DNA of 64,000 bases, from positions 1,657,501 through 1,721,500 of the forward strand of contig NZ_CP021646.1 in NCBI RefSeq assembly GCF_002208135.1. Direction: 5' to 3'. Of this stretch, positions 1-8,404 are shown in pieces (the stretch's first letter is position 1; every line of letters begins with the position of its first letter). Below the pieces are notes generated by a model. It worked only from the letters and a program-made list of their open reading frames with translations, searched no databases and was not told the DNA's origin. The position numbers and the translations under genes are program-made. The stretch is from Pseudoalteromonas piscicida. Lineage in GTDB: Bacteria > Pseudomonadota > Gammaproteobacteria > Enterobacterales > Alteromonadaceae.

Positions 1-140
1 ACCTCTTTAATACAATCGTTGCCCTGCTTTGTTGAGTAGGGCTTCCCGTCATCTTTTCACCATTGTTTTATACTACAATACAAGCCACTTTATTAAGCTA
101 TGTATCGCAAACGAGTTCGCAGAACAAGCTTGTATCTTAT

Positions 141-169
141 TTGTTAAAGGCGTTGATTTTTGCTAAAAT
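141..169 (+). promoter_or_regulatory. Sigma70-type promoter of the SulP gene
   Basis: The -35 element TTGTTA (141-146) and the -10 element TAAAAT (164-169) are separated by 17 bases. Transcription would begin near 176, which lies downstream of the longest possible start at 160 and so supports translation from 214. Confidence 0.55.
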
Positions 170-213
170 CCGCCGCCTTTGTGTTCATAGTCAATTCACA
201 CCAGAGGATATTG

Positions 214-1770
214 ATGTTTAATCTTATCAGCAAAGCACCTAGCTCTGCTAAAAACGATGTACTGTCTGGGCTTACGGTCGCTTTGGCACTTGTGCCTGAG
301 GCTGTGGCTTTCGCTTTTGTTGCACAAGTGGACCCGTTAGTCGGTTTATACGCAGCATTTATTGTAGGTCTTGTGACTTCAATCTTTGGTGGTAGGCCAG
401 GTATGATCTCCGGTGCAACGGGGGCGCTAGCCGTTGTAATGGTGAGCCTTGTTGTTGAGCATGGTGTAGAGTATCTCTTTGCAACAGTATTACTCATGGG
501 CTTCTTACAAATACTCGCGGGTATATTTAAACTCGGCAAGTTTATACGTATGGTACCGCATCCAGTGATGTTAGGCTTTGTTAATGGCTTGGCTATCGTT
601 ATCTTCTTGGCCCAGCTTGGACAATTCAAAGTACTTGATGACCAGGGTAATCTTACGTGGATGCAAGGCGAGGCACTATACATTATGGCTGGCTTGGTGG
701 CATTGACTATGGCCATCATTCACTTTTTACCAAAGCTAACAACCGCTGTACCTTCTAGCCTTGTGGCAATTTTAGTGGTAACCGGTATTGTTATTGGTTT
801 AGATTTAGATGCTCGTAATGTACTTGATTATCTTAAAGATATGTCGGGTAATGCAGATGCAACAATTGCCGGTGGTTTTCCTGCTTTTCATATCCCAGAA
901 GTGCCTTGGACATTTGAAACATTTAAAATCATCTTCCCATACGCGCTTATATTAGCAGCGATTGGCTTGATTGAATCCTTATTAACGCTCACGCTAATCG
1001 ACGAAATCACCGAAACACGTGGTCACAGCAACCGTGAATGTATTGGACAAGGCGCAGCTAATGTCACGTGTGGTGTGTTTGGTGCGATGGGTGGTTGTGC
1101 AATGATTGGGCAATCAATGATTAATATTAATTCAGGTGGGCGTAGCCGTTTGTCAGGTATCACAGCGGCATTGTTACTACTAGTATTTATTCTATTTGCA
1201 GCAAGCCTTATTGAGATGATCCCGCTTGCGGCTTTAGTTGGTGTAATGTTTATGGTTGTATTAGGGACTTTTGAATGGTCAAGTTTTAGATTAATTAGAA
1301 AGATCCCTAAATCAGATGCCTTTGTAATTGTCTTGGTGTCGGGTGTTACCGTAATTACAGATTTGGCAATTGCGGTTTGTGTTGGTGTTATTGTTTCTGC
1401 ACTCGTATTTGCGTGGGAGCACGCGAAACATATTTACACTAATAACTATATTGATGAGCAAGGCTCAAAAGTGTACGAATTACACGGGCCACTGTTTTTT
1501 GGTTCAGTGAAAAACTTTGCTGAGCTATTTGATGTTAATAACGACCCAGATGACATCATTGTCGAGTTTAAACATAGCCGTGTTGCCGATCACAGTGCAA
1601 TTGAAGCGATCGATGCTTTAGCTGAACGTTATAAAAAGGCAGGCAAAACGTTACATCTTCGTCACTTAAGCCATGACTGTAAAGTATTGCTGAGCAAGGC
1701 TAAAGATCTAGTTGAGCTAGATGGCCAGGCAGATCCTACTTATAAAGTGGCGTCTGACAAACTTGCTTAA
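214..1770 (+). CDS. SulP family inorganic anion transporter with STAS domain
   Basis: This is an inner-membrane SulP (SLC26-type) transporter of 518 residues. About ten to twelve hydrophobic segments fill residues 15-420, beginning with the conserved SulP stretch around [16 protein letters not shown], and a cytoplasmic STAS domain occupies roughly 430-518. An ATG at 160 is in frame, but the ATG at 214 has the ribosome binding site AGAGGA and follows the predicted promoter, so I chose it. Family members carry sulfate, bicarbonate or other anions; the sequence alone does not fix the substrate. The gene stands alone, closed by a terminator at 1821. Confident in family, not in substrate. Confidence 0.9.
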   Translation: MFNLISKAPSSAKNDVLSGLTVALALVPEAVAFAFVAQVDPLVGLYAAFIVGLVTSIFGGRPGMISGATGALAVVMVSLVVEHGVEYLFATVLLMGFLQILAGIFKLGKFIRMVPHPVMLGFVNGLAIVIFLAQLGQFKVLDDQGNLTWMQGEALYIMAGLVALTMAIIHFLPKLTTAVPSSLVAILVVTGIVIGLDLDARNVLDYLKDMSGNADATIAGGFPAFHIPEVPWTFETFKIIFPYALILAAIGLIESLLTLTLIDEITETRGHSNRECIGQGAANVTCGVFGAMGGCAMIGQSMININSGGRSRLSGITAALLLLVFILFAASLIEMIPLAALVGVMFMVVLGTFEWSSFRLIRKIPKSDAFVIVLVSGVTVITDLAIAVCVGVIVSALVFAWEHAKHIYTNNYIDEQGSKVYELHGPLFFGSVKNFAELFDVNNDPDDIIVEFKHSRVADHSAIEAIDALAERYKKAGKTLHLRHLSHDCKVLLSKAKDLVELDGQADPTYKVASDKLA

Positions 1771-1820
1771 TAGCGATAGTTTGAATAAATGAATATAAAT
1801 TAACTGGTTAATTTATTTCG

Positions 1821-1846
1821 AAAAAAGGCACTGAGGTGCCTTTTTT
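1821..1846 (+). terminator. Rho-independent terminator after the SulP gene
   Basis: The arms AAAAAAGGCAC and GTGCCTTTTTT flank the loop TGAG, so the hairpin ends in a run of six T. It closes the SulP transcript before the LytS-type kinase. Confidence 0.8.
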
Positions 1847-1943
1847 ATTTGCGGCAAGGTGTGTAAAAACTGAGACCACCAGCAGTGAATAGAGACGACA
1901 TGCTGAGATATAATCCAGTTAAGATAGAAGAGGTATAATCATT

Positions 1944-3014
1944 TTGAAGTGGCAATCACTGGTTGATAACAGGCAGAGATTTTTCTGGGTATTACAAATA
2001 GCCGGTTGGCTGGGCTATGCGCTAGTTAACTATATTGGCTCAAAAGTCTTTGAAATGCGTGACATTTATGTGTTTGTCATCGCATTAAATGCCTATGCAG
2101 GTTGTTTGATGACTGTACCGCTACGATACCTCTATCGTAAAATTTGGAATGCAGCCCCTTTGGTGTTGATATTCGTTGTGTTTACGGCGTCATATGTTAC
2201 TGGAACATTATGGGCGGTCGTTCAGAAGTTTAATCATTGGGAAATATATCGTCACGGCTATCGACCGGATGAGTGGTTTTATTACCTACAACAGGGGTTA
2301 GACTCTGTCTATATCATACTCTGTTGGAGTGGCCTGTACTTTGGTATTAAGTATTACCAGTTGTTGCAAAGCGAGCGTCAAAAGGCATTAAAAGCCAATA
2401 CTATGGCTCATGAAGCGCAATTGAAAATGCTTCGTTATCAACTGAATCCGCATTTTCTGTTCAATACCCTTAATGCGATTTCGACGCTTATATTGGTTGA
2501 AGAAAACAAAGATGCGAATCAAATGGTCTCAAGGCTCAGTGATTTCTTGCGTCATACATTAAACACAGATCCGATAAAAAAGGTACCGCTTGAGCAAGAA
2601 TTACATGCGTTAAAGCTGTACTTAGAAATTGAAAAGGTCCGTTTTGATGAACGCTTATCTATTGAGCTTGATGTAACAGAAGAAGCCGAACAGGCGTTAG
2701 TACCGAGCTTGATCTTACAACCACTCATTGAAAATAGCATTAAATACGCAATTGCCCATATGGAGCATGGCGGCAAAATTGAAATAAAAGCGCAGGTGTT
2801 TGCCAATGAACTACTCTTGGAAGTAGGAGACAATGGTCCTGGCACTGAGCTGGAACATGGACAACTGAAAAGTGCACAGGGAGTAGGTTTAGCGAATACC
2901 AAAGACCGTTTAAAAACCTTGTATGAAAACAACTATTCGTTTGTGCTCTCGGACAATGAGCCATCTGGTTTGAAGGTAAACATTCGCGTTCCATATGAAA
3001 GGGCGAAGAAGTAA
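1944..3014 (+). CDS. LytS/YehU-type sensor histidine kinase
   Basis: This is a membrane sensor kinase of 356 residues. About four hydrophobic segments lie in residues 10-140, with no recognisable periplasmic or GAF sensor domain. The His_kinase (PF06580-type) domain follows, with the motif NPHFLFN, where His170 is the likely phosphorylated residue. An HATPase_c domain comes next, with a DNGPG box and a GVGLANTKDRL box. The start is a TTG at 1944 behind the site AGAGG. The stop overlaps the start of the response regulator by one base (TAATG), so the two are translationally coupled. The signal sensed is unknown. Such pairs often regulate a nearby transporter or cell-envelope gene, but nothing here identifies the target. 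Confidence 0.9.
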   Translation: MKWQSLVDNRQRFFWVLQIAGWLGYALVNYIGSKVFEMRDIYVFVIALNAYAGCLMTVPLRYLYRKIWNAAPLVLIFVVFTASYVTGTLWAVVQKFNHWEIYRHGYRPDEWFYYLQQGLDSVYIILCWSGLYFGIKYYQLLQSERQKALKANTMAHEAQLKMLRYQLNPHFLFNTLNAISTLILVEENKDANQMVSRLSDFLRHTLNTDPIKKVPLEQELHALKLYLEIEKVRFDERLSIELDVTEEAEQALVPSLILQPLIENSIKYAIAHMEHGGKIEIKAQVFANELLLEVGDNGPGTELEHGQLKSAQGVGLANTKDRLKTLYENNYSFVLSDNEPSGLKVNIRVPYERAKK

Positions 3015-3838
3015 TGAGCAAAATTAGAACACTAATCGTAGATGATGAGCCGTTAGCGAGAAAGGGACTAGCGGTAAGGTTAAGAGATTTTTCTGAAATC
3101 GAAGTTGTAGAATTGTGTGGCAGTGGTCAACAAGCTATCGATCTATGTAAATCTAAGGACATAGATTTGGTCTTTCTCGATATTCAAATGCCGAACATGA
3201 ATGGTTTTGAAGTGGCGAGAGCGTTGAGTGAAAGTGTTAAACCATTGCCTGCTATCGTATTTGTAACAGCGTTCGATCAATATGCTGTAAAAGCATTTGA
3301 GATACATGCGTTGGATTACATCTTAAAACCCGTTGATGACAACAGATTAAAACAGGCGGTGGAGAAAGTGCAAAGCTATTTAAAAACACAACAAGATAAT
3401 GCGCATAAGAAAAAGCTAGCCAGCTTTGTTGCAGGGATCACTGGTAATAACTGTGAAGAAATCCTTAAAAAGCTTGCAACAGGAGACACGATTGAGGATA
3501 AAAAGTTTCCAGAGTCTCTCGCGGTAAAAGAGCAGGGTGAAATCATCCGAGTTTCTACATCGTCAATTCAGTGGATTGACGCAGCGGGTGACTACATGTG
3601 CTTACACTGTAGCGATGGTCAGACTCATATTTTACGTAAAACGATGAAAGACCTAGAACAAGAGTTGGATCCGACGTTATTTGTGCGCGTACATCGTTCT
3701 GCAATCGTTAATACTAAGCAGATCAGTAAACTAGTAACTCAAAGCAGTGGTGAGTATTTATTGGTGCTTGCGAATGGTCAAGAGCTTAAGGTCAGCCGTA
3801 GTTACCGTGACAAAGTAAAAGCTGCGCTTGCAAGCTAA
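3014..3838 (+). CDS. LytTR-family response regulator
   Basis: This 274-residue cytoplasmic transcription factor pairs with the kinase that overlaps it. The receiver domain (1-120) has the acidic pair D10/D11, the phosphoacceptor D56 in the stretch VFLDIQMP, and the conserved Lys in ILKPVD. A linker of about 50 residues, longer than in many LytTR regulators, leads to a C-terminal LytTR DNA-binding domain (about 175-274) with the typical FVRVHRS and VSRSYR motifs. It would bind direct repeats upstream of its targets; I could not identify such sites in the window. Confidence 0.92.
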   Translation: MSKIRTLIVDDEPLARKGLAVRLRDFSEIEVVELCGSGQQAIDLCKSKDIDLVFLDIQMPNMNGFEVARALSESVKPLPAIVFVTAFDQYAVKAFEIHALDYILKPVDDNRLKQAVEKVQSYLKTQQDNAHKKKLASFVAGITGNNCEEILKKLATGDTIEDKKFPESLAVKEQGEIIRVSTSSIQWIDAAGDYMCLHCSDGQTHILRKTMKDLEQELDPTLFVRVHRSAIVNTKQISKLVTQSSGEYLLVLANGQELKVSRSYRDKVKAALAS

Positions 3839-3954
3839 AACACGCAGATAAAGCGAGTACAACCGCGAGCTAAAGTGAATTGCACCGTTTTTGGCCTACG
3901 GCGACGTAGTGGATTTTATGTGCTTGTACACTTTAGAGTATGCTAAGGAAAGAT

Positions 3955-3981
3955 GAACTAGGCAGCTACGCTACCTAGTTC
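3955..3981 (-). terminator. Hairpin between the regulator and pykA
   Basis: The arms GAACTAGG (3955-3962) and CCTAGTTC (3974-3981) pair perfectly. The hairpin lies just past the pykA stop and between two convergent genes, so it may end transcripts from both sides. The downstream T content is poor on both strands, so efficiency is uncertain. Confidence 0.5.
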
Positions 3982-3988
3982 AACGCTT

Positions 3989-5422
3989 TTACACTGTGAC
4001 GATTTTCAGCGTGTTACTGGCGCCGATGGTTTCCATCTTATCACCATGTGTGATGATCACAGTGTCGCCTTTTTCTAATGAACCTGCTGTCACTAGCGTA
4101 TCAAGCGCTTCGCGAACAGTTGAATCATCAGAGCATTGTGTCGAGTCAAATCTCACAGGATAAACGCCACGATAGAGTGATGCCTGTCCAAGTGTTGATT
4201 GATGGCGAGACAGTGCGTAAATAGGCAAACCAGAACTGATACGGGACATCAATTTTGCGGTATTACCTGATTCAGTTAGCGCAACAATCGCTTTTACTGA
4301 ATCTAAATGGTTTGCTGCGTACATTGCCGACAGCGCGATAGTTTCACAGGTATCAGCAAAACGGCTGTCTAAGCGGTGTTTAGAGATGTGTATCTGTGGT
4401 TGAGATTCTGCTCCTAAACATACACGAGCCATTGCCGCCACAGTTTGCTCAGGATAATCACCAGCAGCGGTTTCTGCTGAAAGCATTACCGCGTCTGTGC
4501 CATCAAGCACTGCGTTTGCAACATCCATTACTTCAGCTCGAGTTGGCATTGGGTTGTCAATCATTGACTCCATCATTTGGGTGGCAGTGATCACAGTACG
4601 ATTTAGTGAGCGAGCACGGCTGATAATTTGTTTCTGTTTGCCAACAAGGGCTGCATCGCCAATTTCTACACCTAAATCACCACGGGCAACCATCACCGCA
4701 TCAGAAGCCAGTACGATGTCATCAATCGCCTCTACGGTTTCAACCGCCTCTGCACGTTCGATTTTTGCAAGTAACTGAGCATTTGAGCCTGCTTTTTCTG
4801 CCAGTCCTCTAACGTAACGCATGTCGTCACCACTACGAGGGAATGAAACCGCAATATAGTCCACGCCAATTTCAGTTGCAGTGATCAAGTCTTCTTTGTC
4901 TTTGTCAGTAAATGCAGGTGCAGTTAATCCGCCGCCTAAACGGTTGATCCCTTTATTATTTGACAATACGCCGCCTACTTTAACACTGGTTTGAACTAAG
5001 TGACCCTGAACTTTTTCAACAACAAGTTGAATAAGCCCATCATTCAATAACAGTAAATCACCTTGTTTTACGTCATTCGGTAATTCTTTATAGTCGATAC
5101 CCACGGCTTCTACATGACCTTGGCCAGGTTCCATTTTTGCGTCTAGAGTGAATTTTGCACCCACTTCTAAAAACACTTTGCCTTCTTTAAAGGTTGAAAC
5201 GCGGATTTTAGGACCCTGTAAATCTGCAAGGATCGCTACATTTACGCCTAAACGTTTAGCAATTTCGCGAACGGCTTCGGCTCTATTTTTGTGATCTTGA
5301 GCTACACCGTGTGAAAAGTTTAGTCTGACTACGTTGGTTCCGGCACGAATGATTTTTTCTAAGTTGTTATCTCTATCCGTCGCTGGCCCCAGTGTTGCGA
5401 CGATTTTTGTGCGTCTAAGCAT
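3989..5422 (-). CDS. pykA: Pyruvate kinase, PykA type
   Basis: Pyruvate kinase converts phosphoenolpyruvate and ADP to pyruvate and ATP, the last step of glycolysis, in the cytoplasm. The 477-residue protein follows the E. coli PykA sequence (type II, AMP-activated) closely, starting at [21 protein letters not shown], and differs from PykF. Visible motifs are [27 protein letters not shown] and the active-site stretch [10 protein letters not shown]; a C-terminal allosteric domain follows. The start has a good site, AGGAGA. The gene is divergent from gnd across a 444-bp region with a candidate operator, which fits shared control of sugar catabolism. Confidence 0.97.
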   Translation of the reverse strand: MLRRTKIVATLGPATDRDNNLEKIIRAGTNVVRLNFSHGVAQDHKNRAEAVREIAKRLGVNVAILADLQGPKIRVSTFKEGKVFLEVGAKFTLDAKMEPGQGHVEAVGIDYKELPNDVKQGDLLLLNDGLIQLVVEKVQGHLVQTSVKVGGVLSNNKGINRLGGGLTAPAFTDKDKEDLITATEIGVDYIAVSFPRSGDDMRYVRGLAEKAGSNAQLLAKIERAEAVETVEAIDDIVLASDAVMVARGDLGVEIGDAALVGKQKQIISRARSLNRTVITATQMMESMIDNPMPTRAEVMDVANAVLDGTDAVMLSAETAAGDYPEQTVAAMARVCLGAESQPQIHISKHRLDSRFADTCETIALSAMYAANHLDSVKAIVALTESGNTAKLMSRISSGLPIYALSRHQSTLGQASLYRGVYPVRFDSTQCSDDSTVREALDTLVTAGSLEKGDTVIITHGDKMETIGASNTLKIVTV

Positions 5423-5608
5423 CAGATTCTCCTGTTAGCTTATCAAGGTAAGCAAAAACTTATGAATGTGTTAAAAGTAAATCAAAATTGCTGTTTTTTT
5501 ACACATGCCACATTGTAAAATCACGATTTAACTAATTAGAGCATAAAGAATTATGCAAAACCCTTTTTAACACTCGAATTAAGTTATATGATCTATATGT
5601 CATCATTA

Positions 5609-5622
5609 TGACACCGGTGTCA
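5609..5622. promoter_or_regulatory. Palindromic operator candidate (LacI/GalR-like)
   Basis: TGACACCGGTGTCA is a perfect 14-bp palindrome with an even CG centre, the geometry of LacI/GalR-family operators such as those of GntR in E. coli, whose core is also ACCGGT. Lying between pykA and gnd, it could coordinate glycolysis and the pentose-phosphate branch. The regulator is not in the window. Confidence 0.5.
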
Positions 5623-5723
5623 GTGGCCGTCAATCTCGAATATTTTACCTTACAGCTTAGGGGGGCTATTTGAGATTTATCACAAAATTGGTGAATTCGC
5701 GCTGCTGTCACTATATTGCTATA

Positions 5724-5782
5724 CAGTGAATTGTGTTAGCTGTCATATTTGGGAGACTGATAATGATATCAGTGAATTGTGT
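5724..5782 (+). repeat. 13-bp direct repeat upstream of gnd
   Basis: CAGTGAATTGTGT occurs at 5724-5736 and again at 5770-5782, 46 bp apart and just upstream of the gnd promoter. It may be a pair of activator sites or a chance duplication. Confidence 0.5.
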
Positions 5783-5789
5783 GTCTCGC

Positions 5790-5817
5790 TGGTCAATCAT
5801 GGTCGCTCAGGTATAAT
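5790..5817 (+). promoter_or_regulatory. Sigma70-type promoter of gnd
   Basis: A perfect -10 TATAAT (5812-5817) is preceded by TGGTCA (5790-5795) with a 16-base spacer. Transcription would start near 5824, giving a leader of about 43 bases before the gnd ATG. Confidence 0.55.
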
Positions 5818-5866
5818 GCACATACACGAACGCATAAAGTTTTGATGTTACCGAGGAGGAAACTAA

Positions 5867-7240
5867 ATGCAGGTTGCATTAGTTGGTTTGGGTGTGATGG
5901 GTAAAAACCTCGCGCTAAATCTAATTGAGAAGGGGATGACCTTAGTCGCTTATGACAAGAACCCCGAAGTAGGTGCGGAATTATTAAGTTGCGCACAGTC
6001 GTTAGGTATGGCGGAGCGCTTACACATAGTGTCTGATCTCGGTGATATGATCAGAAGATTAGAGACTCCTCGCTCGATTTTATTACTCGTTCCAGCAGGT
6101 GAACTAGTAGATAAAGTTTGTAGCGATTTGGTTGAAGCTGGAGTTGAGAAAGACGATATCATCGTTGACTGTGGTAACAGTAATTACAAAGATGGTATTG
6201 CACGTAAATTGAAGTATCAGAATAAATTTGAGTTTGCCACTATGGGGATCTCTGGCGGTGCCGAAGGTGCACGTCATGGTCCTGCAATGATGGCAAGTGG
6301 TTCAGAAGGTGGCTGGGAGCGTATAGAACCGTGGTTTGAAAAGGTTGCTGCGAGCTACAACAACGAATCATGTTTCGCGCGTGTTGGGCAATCGGCCAGC
6401 GGTCACTTTGTTAAAATGGTGCACAACGGTATTGAGTATGCGTTGATGCAGCTCATTGCGGAGCTTTATCAATTGCTTCGTTTGGGTACCGGTCGCTCTC
6501 CTAAAGAAGTAGCAGAGATTTTTGAATCTTGGTCTGAAGGTAAATTAAATAGTTATCTGCTTGCAATTTCTAGCCACATTTTAAGTCTAGAAACAGAGCA
6601 AGGCGAGTCTTTAGTCGACCTTATCGACAATAAAGTAGGGGCTAAAGGCACAGGTCTTTGGACGGCGCAAAACGCATTGGAGCTTGGTATTGCCGTACCT
6701 TCACTTGTCGCTGCGGTACAAGCTCGCCATCTTACCAATACCATTGATACGCCAGCTGCAAAAGAAATGACGTATGCGAATAAATCAACGCAAACAATTG
6801 ACGTTGATTTAGACGAATTAAAAGACGCATTCTATTTTGCCAGCTTGCTATGTTACCGCCAAGGTCTTGCATTGATTAAGGGCGCCTCGCGTGCACACCA
6901 GTGGAAAGTTGATCTCAACAAAACACTACAAACATGGCGTGCGGGTTGTATCATCCGAGCTGACTACCTAGACGATATCGCTGAAGGTGTTGAATTTATC
7001 GATTCACTTGAGAAGCCAGCACTTGCGCTACGTAGCATTACAGGTAAAGCTGTGGCGACCGGTTTGTCTTTCCCTGTGCTTGCAGCGACGCAAACTTATA
7101 TTGCAACACTGAGCACGCCAAGCAATGGACACTTGGTGCAAGCACAGCGTGATTACTTTGGTGAGCACGGTATAAAGACACACAGTGGTGAAACTTGTCA
7201 TCTTACTGATCTTGTCGATATCGAAGCAAAAGTTAGATAA
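5867..7240 (+). CDS. gnd: 6-phosphogluconate dehydrogenase, decarboxylating
   Basis: This enzyme oxidatively decarboxylates 6-phosphogluconate to ribulose 5-phosphate with NADP+, in the oxidative pentose-phosphate pathway. The 457-residue protein has the Rossmann motif GLGVMG (residues 7-12), the substrate motif ISGGAEGARHGP, the catalytic Lys183 in HFVKMVHNGIEY, and the C-terminal RAGCIIRA and LVQAQRDYFG motifs. It is slightly shorter than E. coli Gnd. The start has a strong site, GAGGAGG. The gene is monocistronic, with its own promoter and a strong terminator. Confidence 0.95.
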   Translation: MQVALVGLGVMGKNLALNLIEKGMTLVAYDKNPEVGAELLSCAQSLGMAERLHIVSDLGDMIRRLETPRSILLLVPAGELVDKVCSDLVEAGVEKDDIIVDCGNSNYKDGIARKLKYQNKFEFATMGISGGAEGARHGPAMMASGSEGGWERIEPWFEKVAASYNNESCFARVGQSASGHFVKMVHNGIEYALMQLIAELYQLLRLGTGRSPKEVAEIFESWSEGKLNSYLLAISSHILSLETEQGESLVDLIDNKVGAKGTGLWTAQNALELGIAVPSLVAAVQARHLTNTIDTPAAKEMTYANKSTQTIDVDLDELKDAFYFASLLCYRQGLALIKGASRAHQWKVDLNKTLQTWRAGCIIRADYLDDIAEGVEFIDSLEKPALALRSITGKAVATGLSFPVLAATQTYIATLSTPSNGHLVQAQRDYFGEHGIKTHSGETCHLTDLVDIEAKVR

Positions 7241-7271
7241 TAACCGACGTTCGGATCATTTTGAACTGATT

Positions 7272-7302
7272 AAAAGCCGTGGTAACGATACCACGGCTTT
7301 TT
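7272..7302. terminator. Bidirectional terminator between gnd and ansA
   Basis: The 13-bp perfect arms AAAAGCCGTGGTA and TACCACGGCTTTT flank the loop ACGA. A-rich and T-rich sides allow termination of the convergent gnd and ansA transcripts alike. Confidence 0.9.
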
Positions 7303-7323
7303 GTCGCTCTACTTAGCTTACCG

Positions 7324-8333
7324 CTATCGAGTTAGCTCACCGCGCAGATTGTCTTGCATCAAATGGCGGATCGTTTCAAGTTCAAGCTGCTGGCTAAATA
7401 AATAGTGTAGCTTTGTTAAGCATGCTTCTAGTGTCATATCGTAGCCACTGATCACACCACAGTTTAATAACGCATTTCCTGTCGCGTAGCCACCCATATT
7501 CACTTTTCCTTGAATACATTGAGTTAGGTTGATAATCACCACTCCGCGATCACTGATTGCTTTAAGCTCAGTTAAAAAATGCTCGTCTTGTGGCGCGTTG
7601 CCAACACCAAAGCTTAATAAGATCAGCGCTTTCATCTCCCCACGCATTAGGTTCTTAAGAATTTCAGTTGAGATCCCTGGATACAAATGCATTACCGCGA
7701 TAGGTTGAGGTGAAATCTTAGTGACCTGCAAACTTTGCTCTACGTAGGGCTTAATTTTCCTTCGATCAACTGAATATTGATCCCAGCTTGTGCCAGCGGA
7801 GAAAGGTTTGGAGAAGCGAAAGCATCAAAGCCGTCAGCATGCGCTTTTATCGCTCTATTACCGCGATAAAGTTTATTGTTGAAAAACAAACTCACTTCGG
7901 CGATAGGGTAGTTAGCAGCCAAATACATCGCGTTTAGCAGATTCACTTGACCATCAGAGCGTAGCTGTGACAATGGAATTTGAGAGCCGGTCACTATCAC
8001 AGGTTTAGTTAAGTTCTCAAACATGAAGGATAGCGCAGAGGCAGTGTAGGCCATAGTATCTGTGCCATGGAGCACCACAAAGCCATCGTAGTCGTGATAT
8101 TTGGATTGAATGTCATCTGCGATAAGCTGCCAATGATGCGGCGACATATCAGACGAATCAATTAATGGGCAATATTCATGAATATCAAAAAGCGGCATTT
8201 CATCACGAGTAAACTCAGCGTTATTTTTCACCGTATCTGTTAGGTATCCTGCAACTGGAACGTAACCGCGACTGGATTGCTTCATACCAATGGTACCACC
8301 GGTATAGGCGATATATATTTTTTTTCTTTTCAT
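7324..8333 (-). pseudogene. ansA: Type I (cytoplasmic) L-asparaginase, frameshifted
   Basis: L-asparaginase I hydrolyses asparagine to aspartate and ammonia. The N-terminal part (7740-8333) has the catalytic YTGGTIG and HGTDTMAYTASAL motifs and reads like E. coli AnsA up to AGINIQLIEG, then stops. The rest (7324-7731 plus a few codons) continues one frame over from PQPIAV to NLRGELT. The frames join if the A run (T run at 7755-7758) had five instead of four bases. Translation starts one base after a terminator hairpin and has no Shine-Dalgarno site. The sppA-ansA order matches E. coli. It is either a decayed gene or a homopolymer sequencing error. Confidence 0.88.
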
Positions 8334-8360
8334 AAAAAAGCCCAGAATAAAATCTGGGCT
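8334..8360 (-). terminator. Terminator between sppA and ansA, touching the ansA start
   Basis: The 8-bp arms AGCCCAGA and TCTGGGCT with a 6-base loop are followed on the minus strand by six T, and the ansA ATG begins directly after the T run. It would end the sppA transcript and occupy the place where ansA should have a ribosome binding site. Confidence 0.85.
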
Positions 8361-8404
8361 CAGTATAACAATTACAGCACCACAATTGCAGTGCTTAATC
8401 TATT

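Larger units (their letters stand above)
5423..5866. other. pykA-gnd divergent control region
   Basis: These 444 bases hold no gene that I can support. They contain a perfect 14-bp palindrome, a 13-bp direct repeat and a promoter for gnd, listed separately. The half near pykA is AT-rich and should hold the pykA promoter, which I could not place with confidence. Confidence 0.7.

Noticed and set aside
160..213. N-terminal extension of the SulP transporter from the ATG at 160
   Set aside because: It lies upstream of the predicted transcription start and overlaps the -10 region; the ATG at 214 has a proper ribosome binding site.
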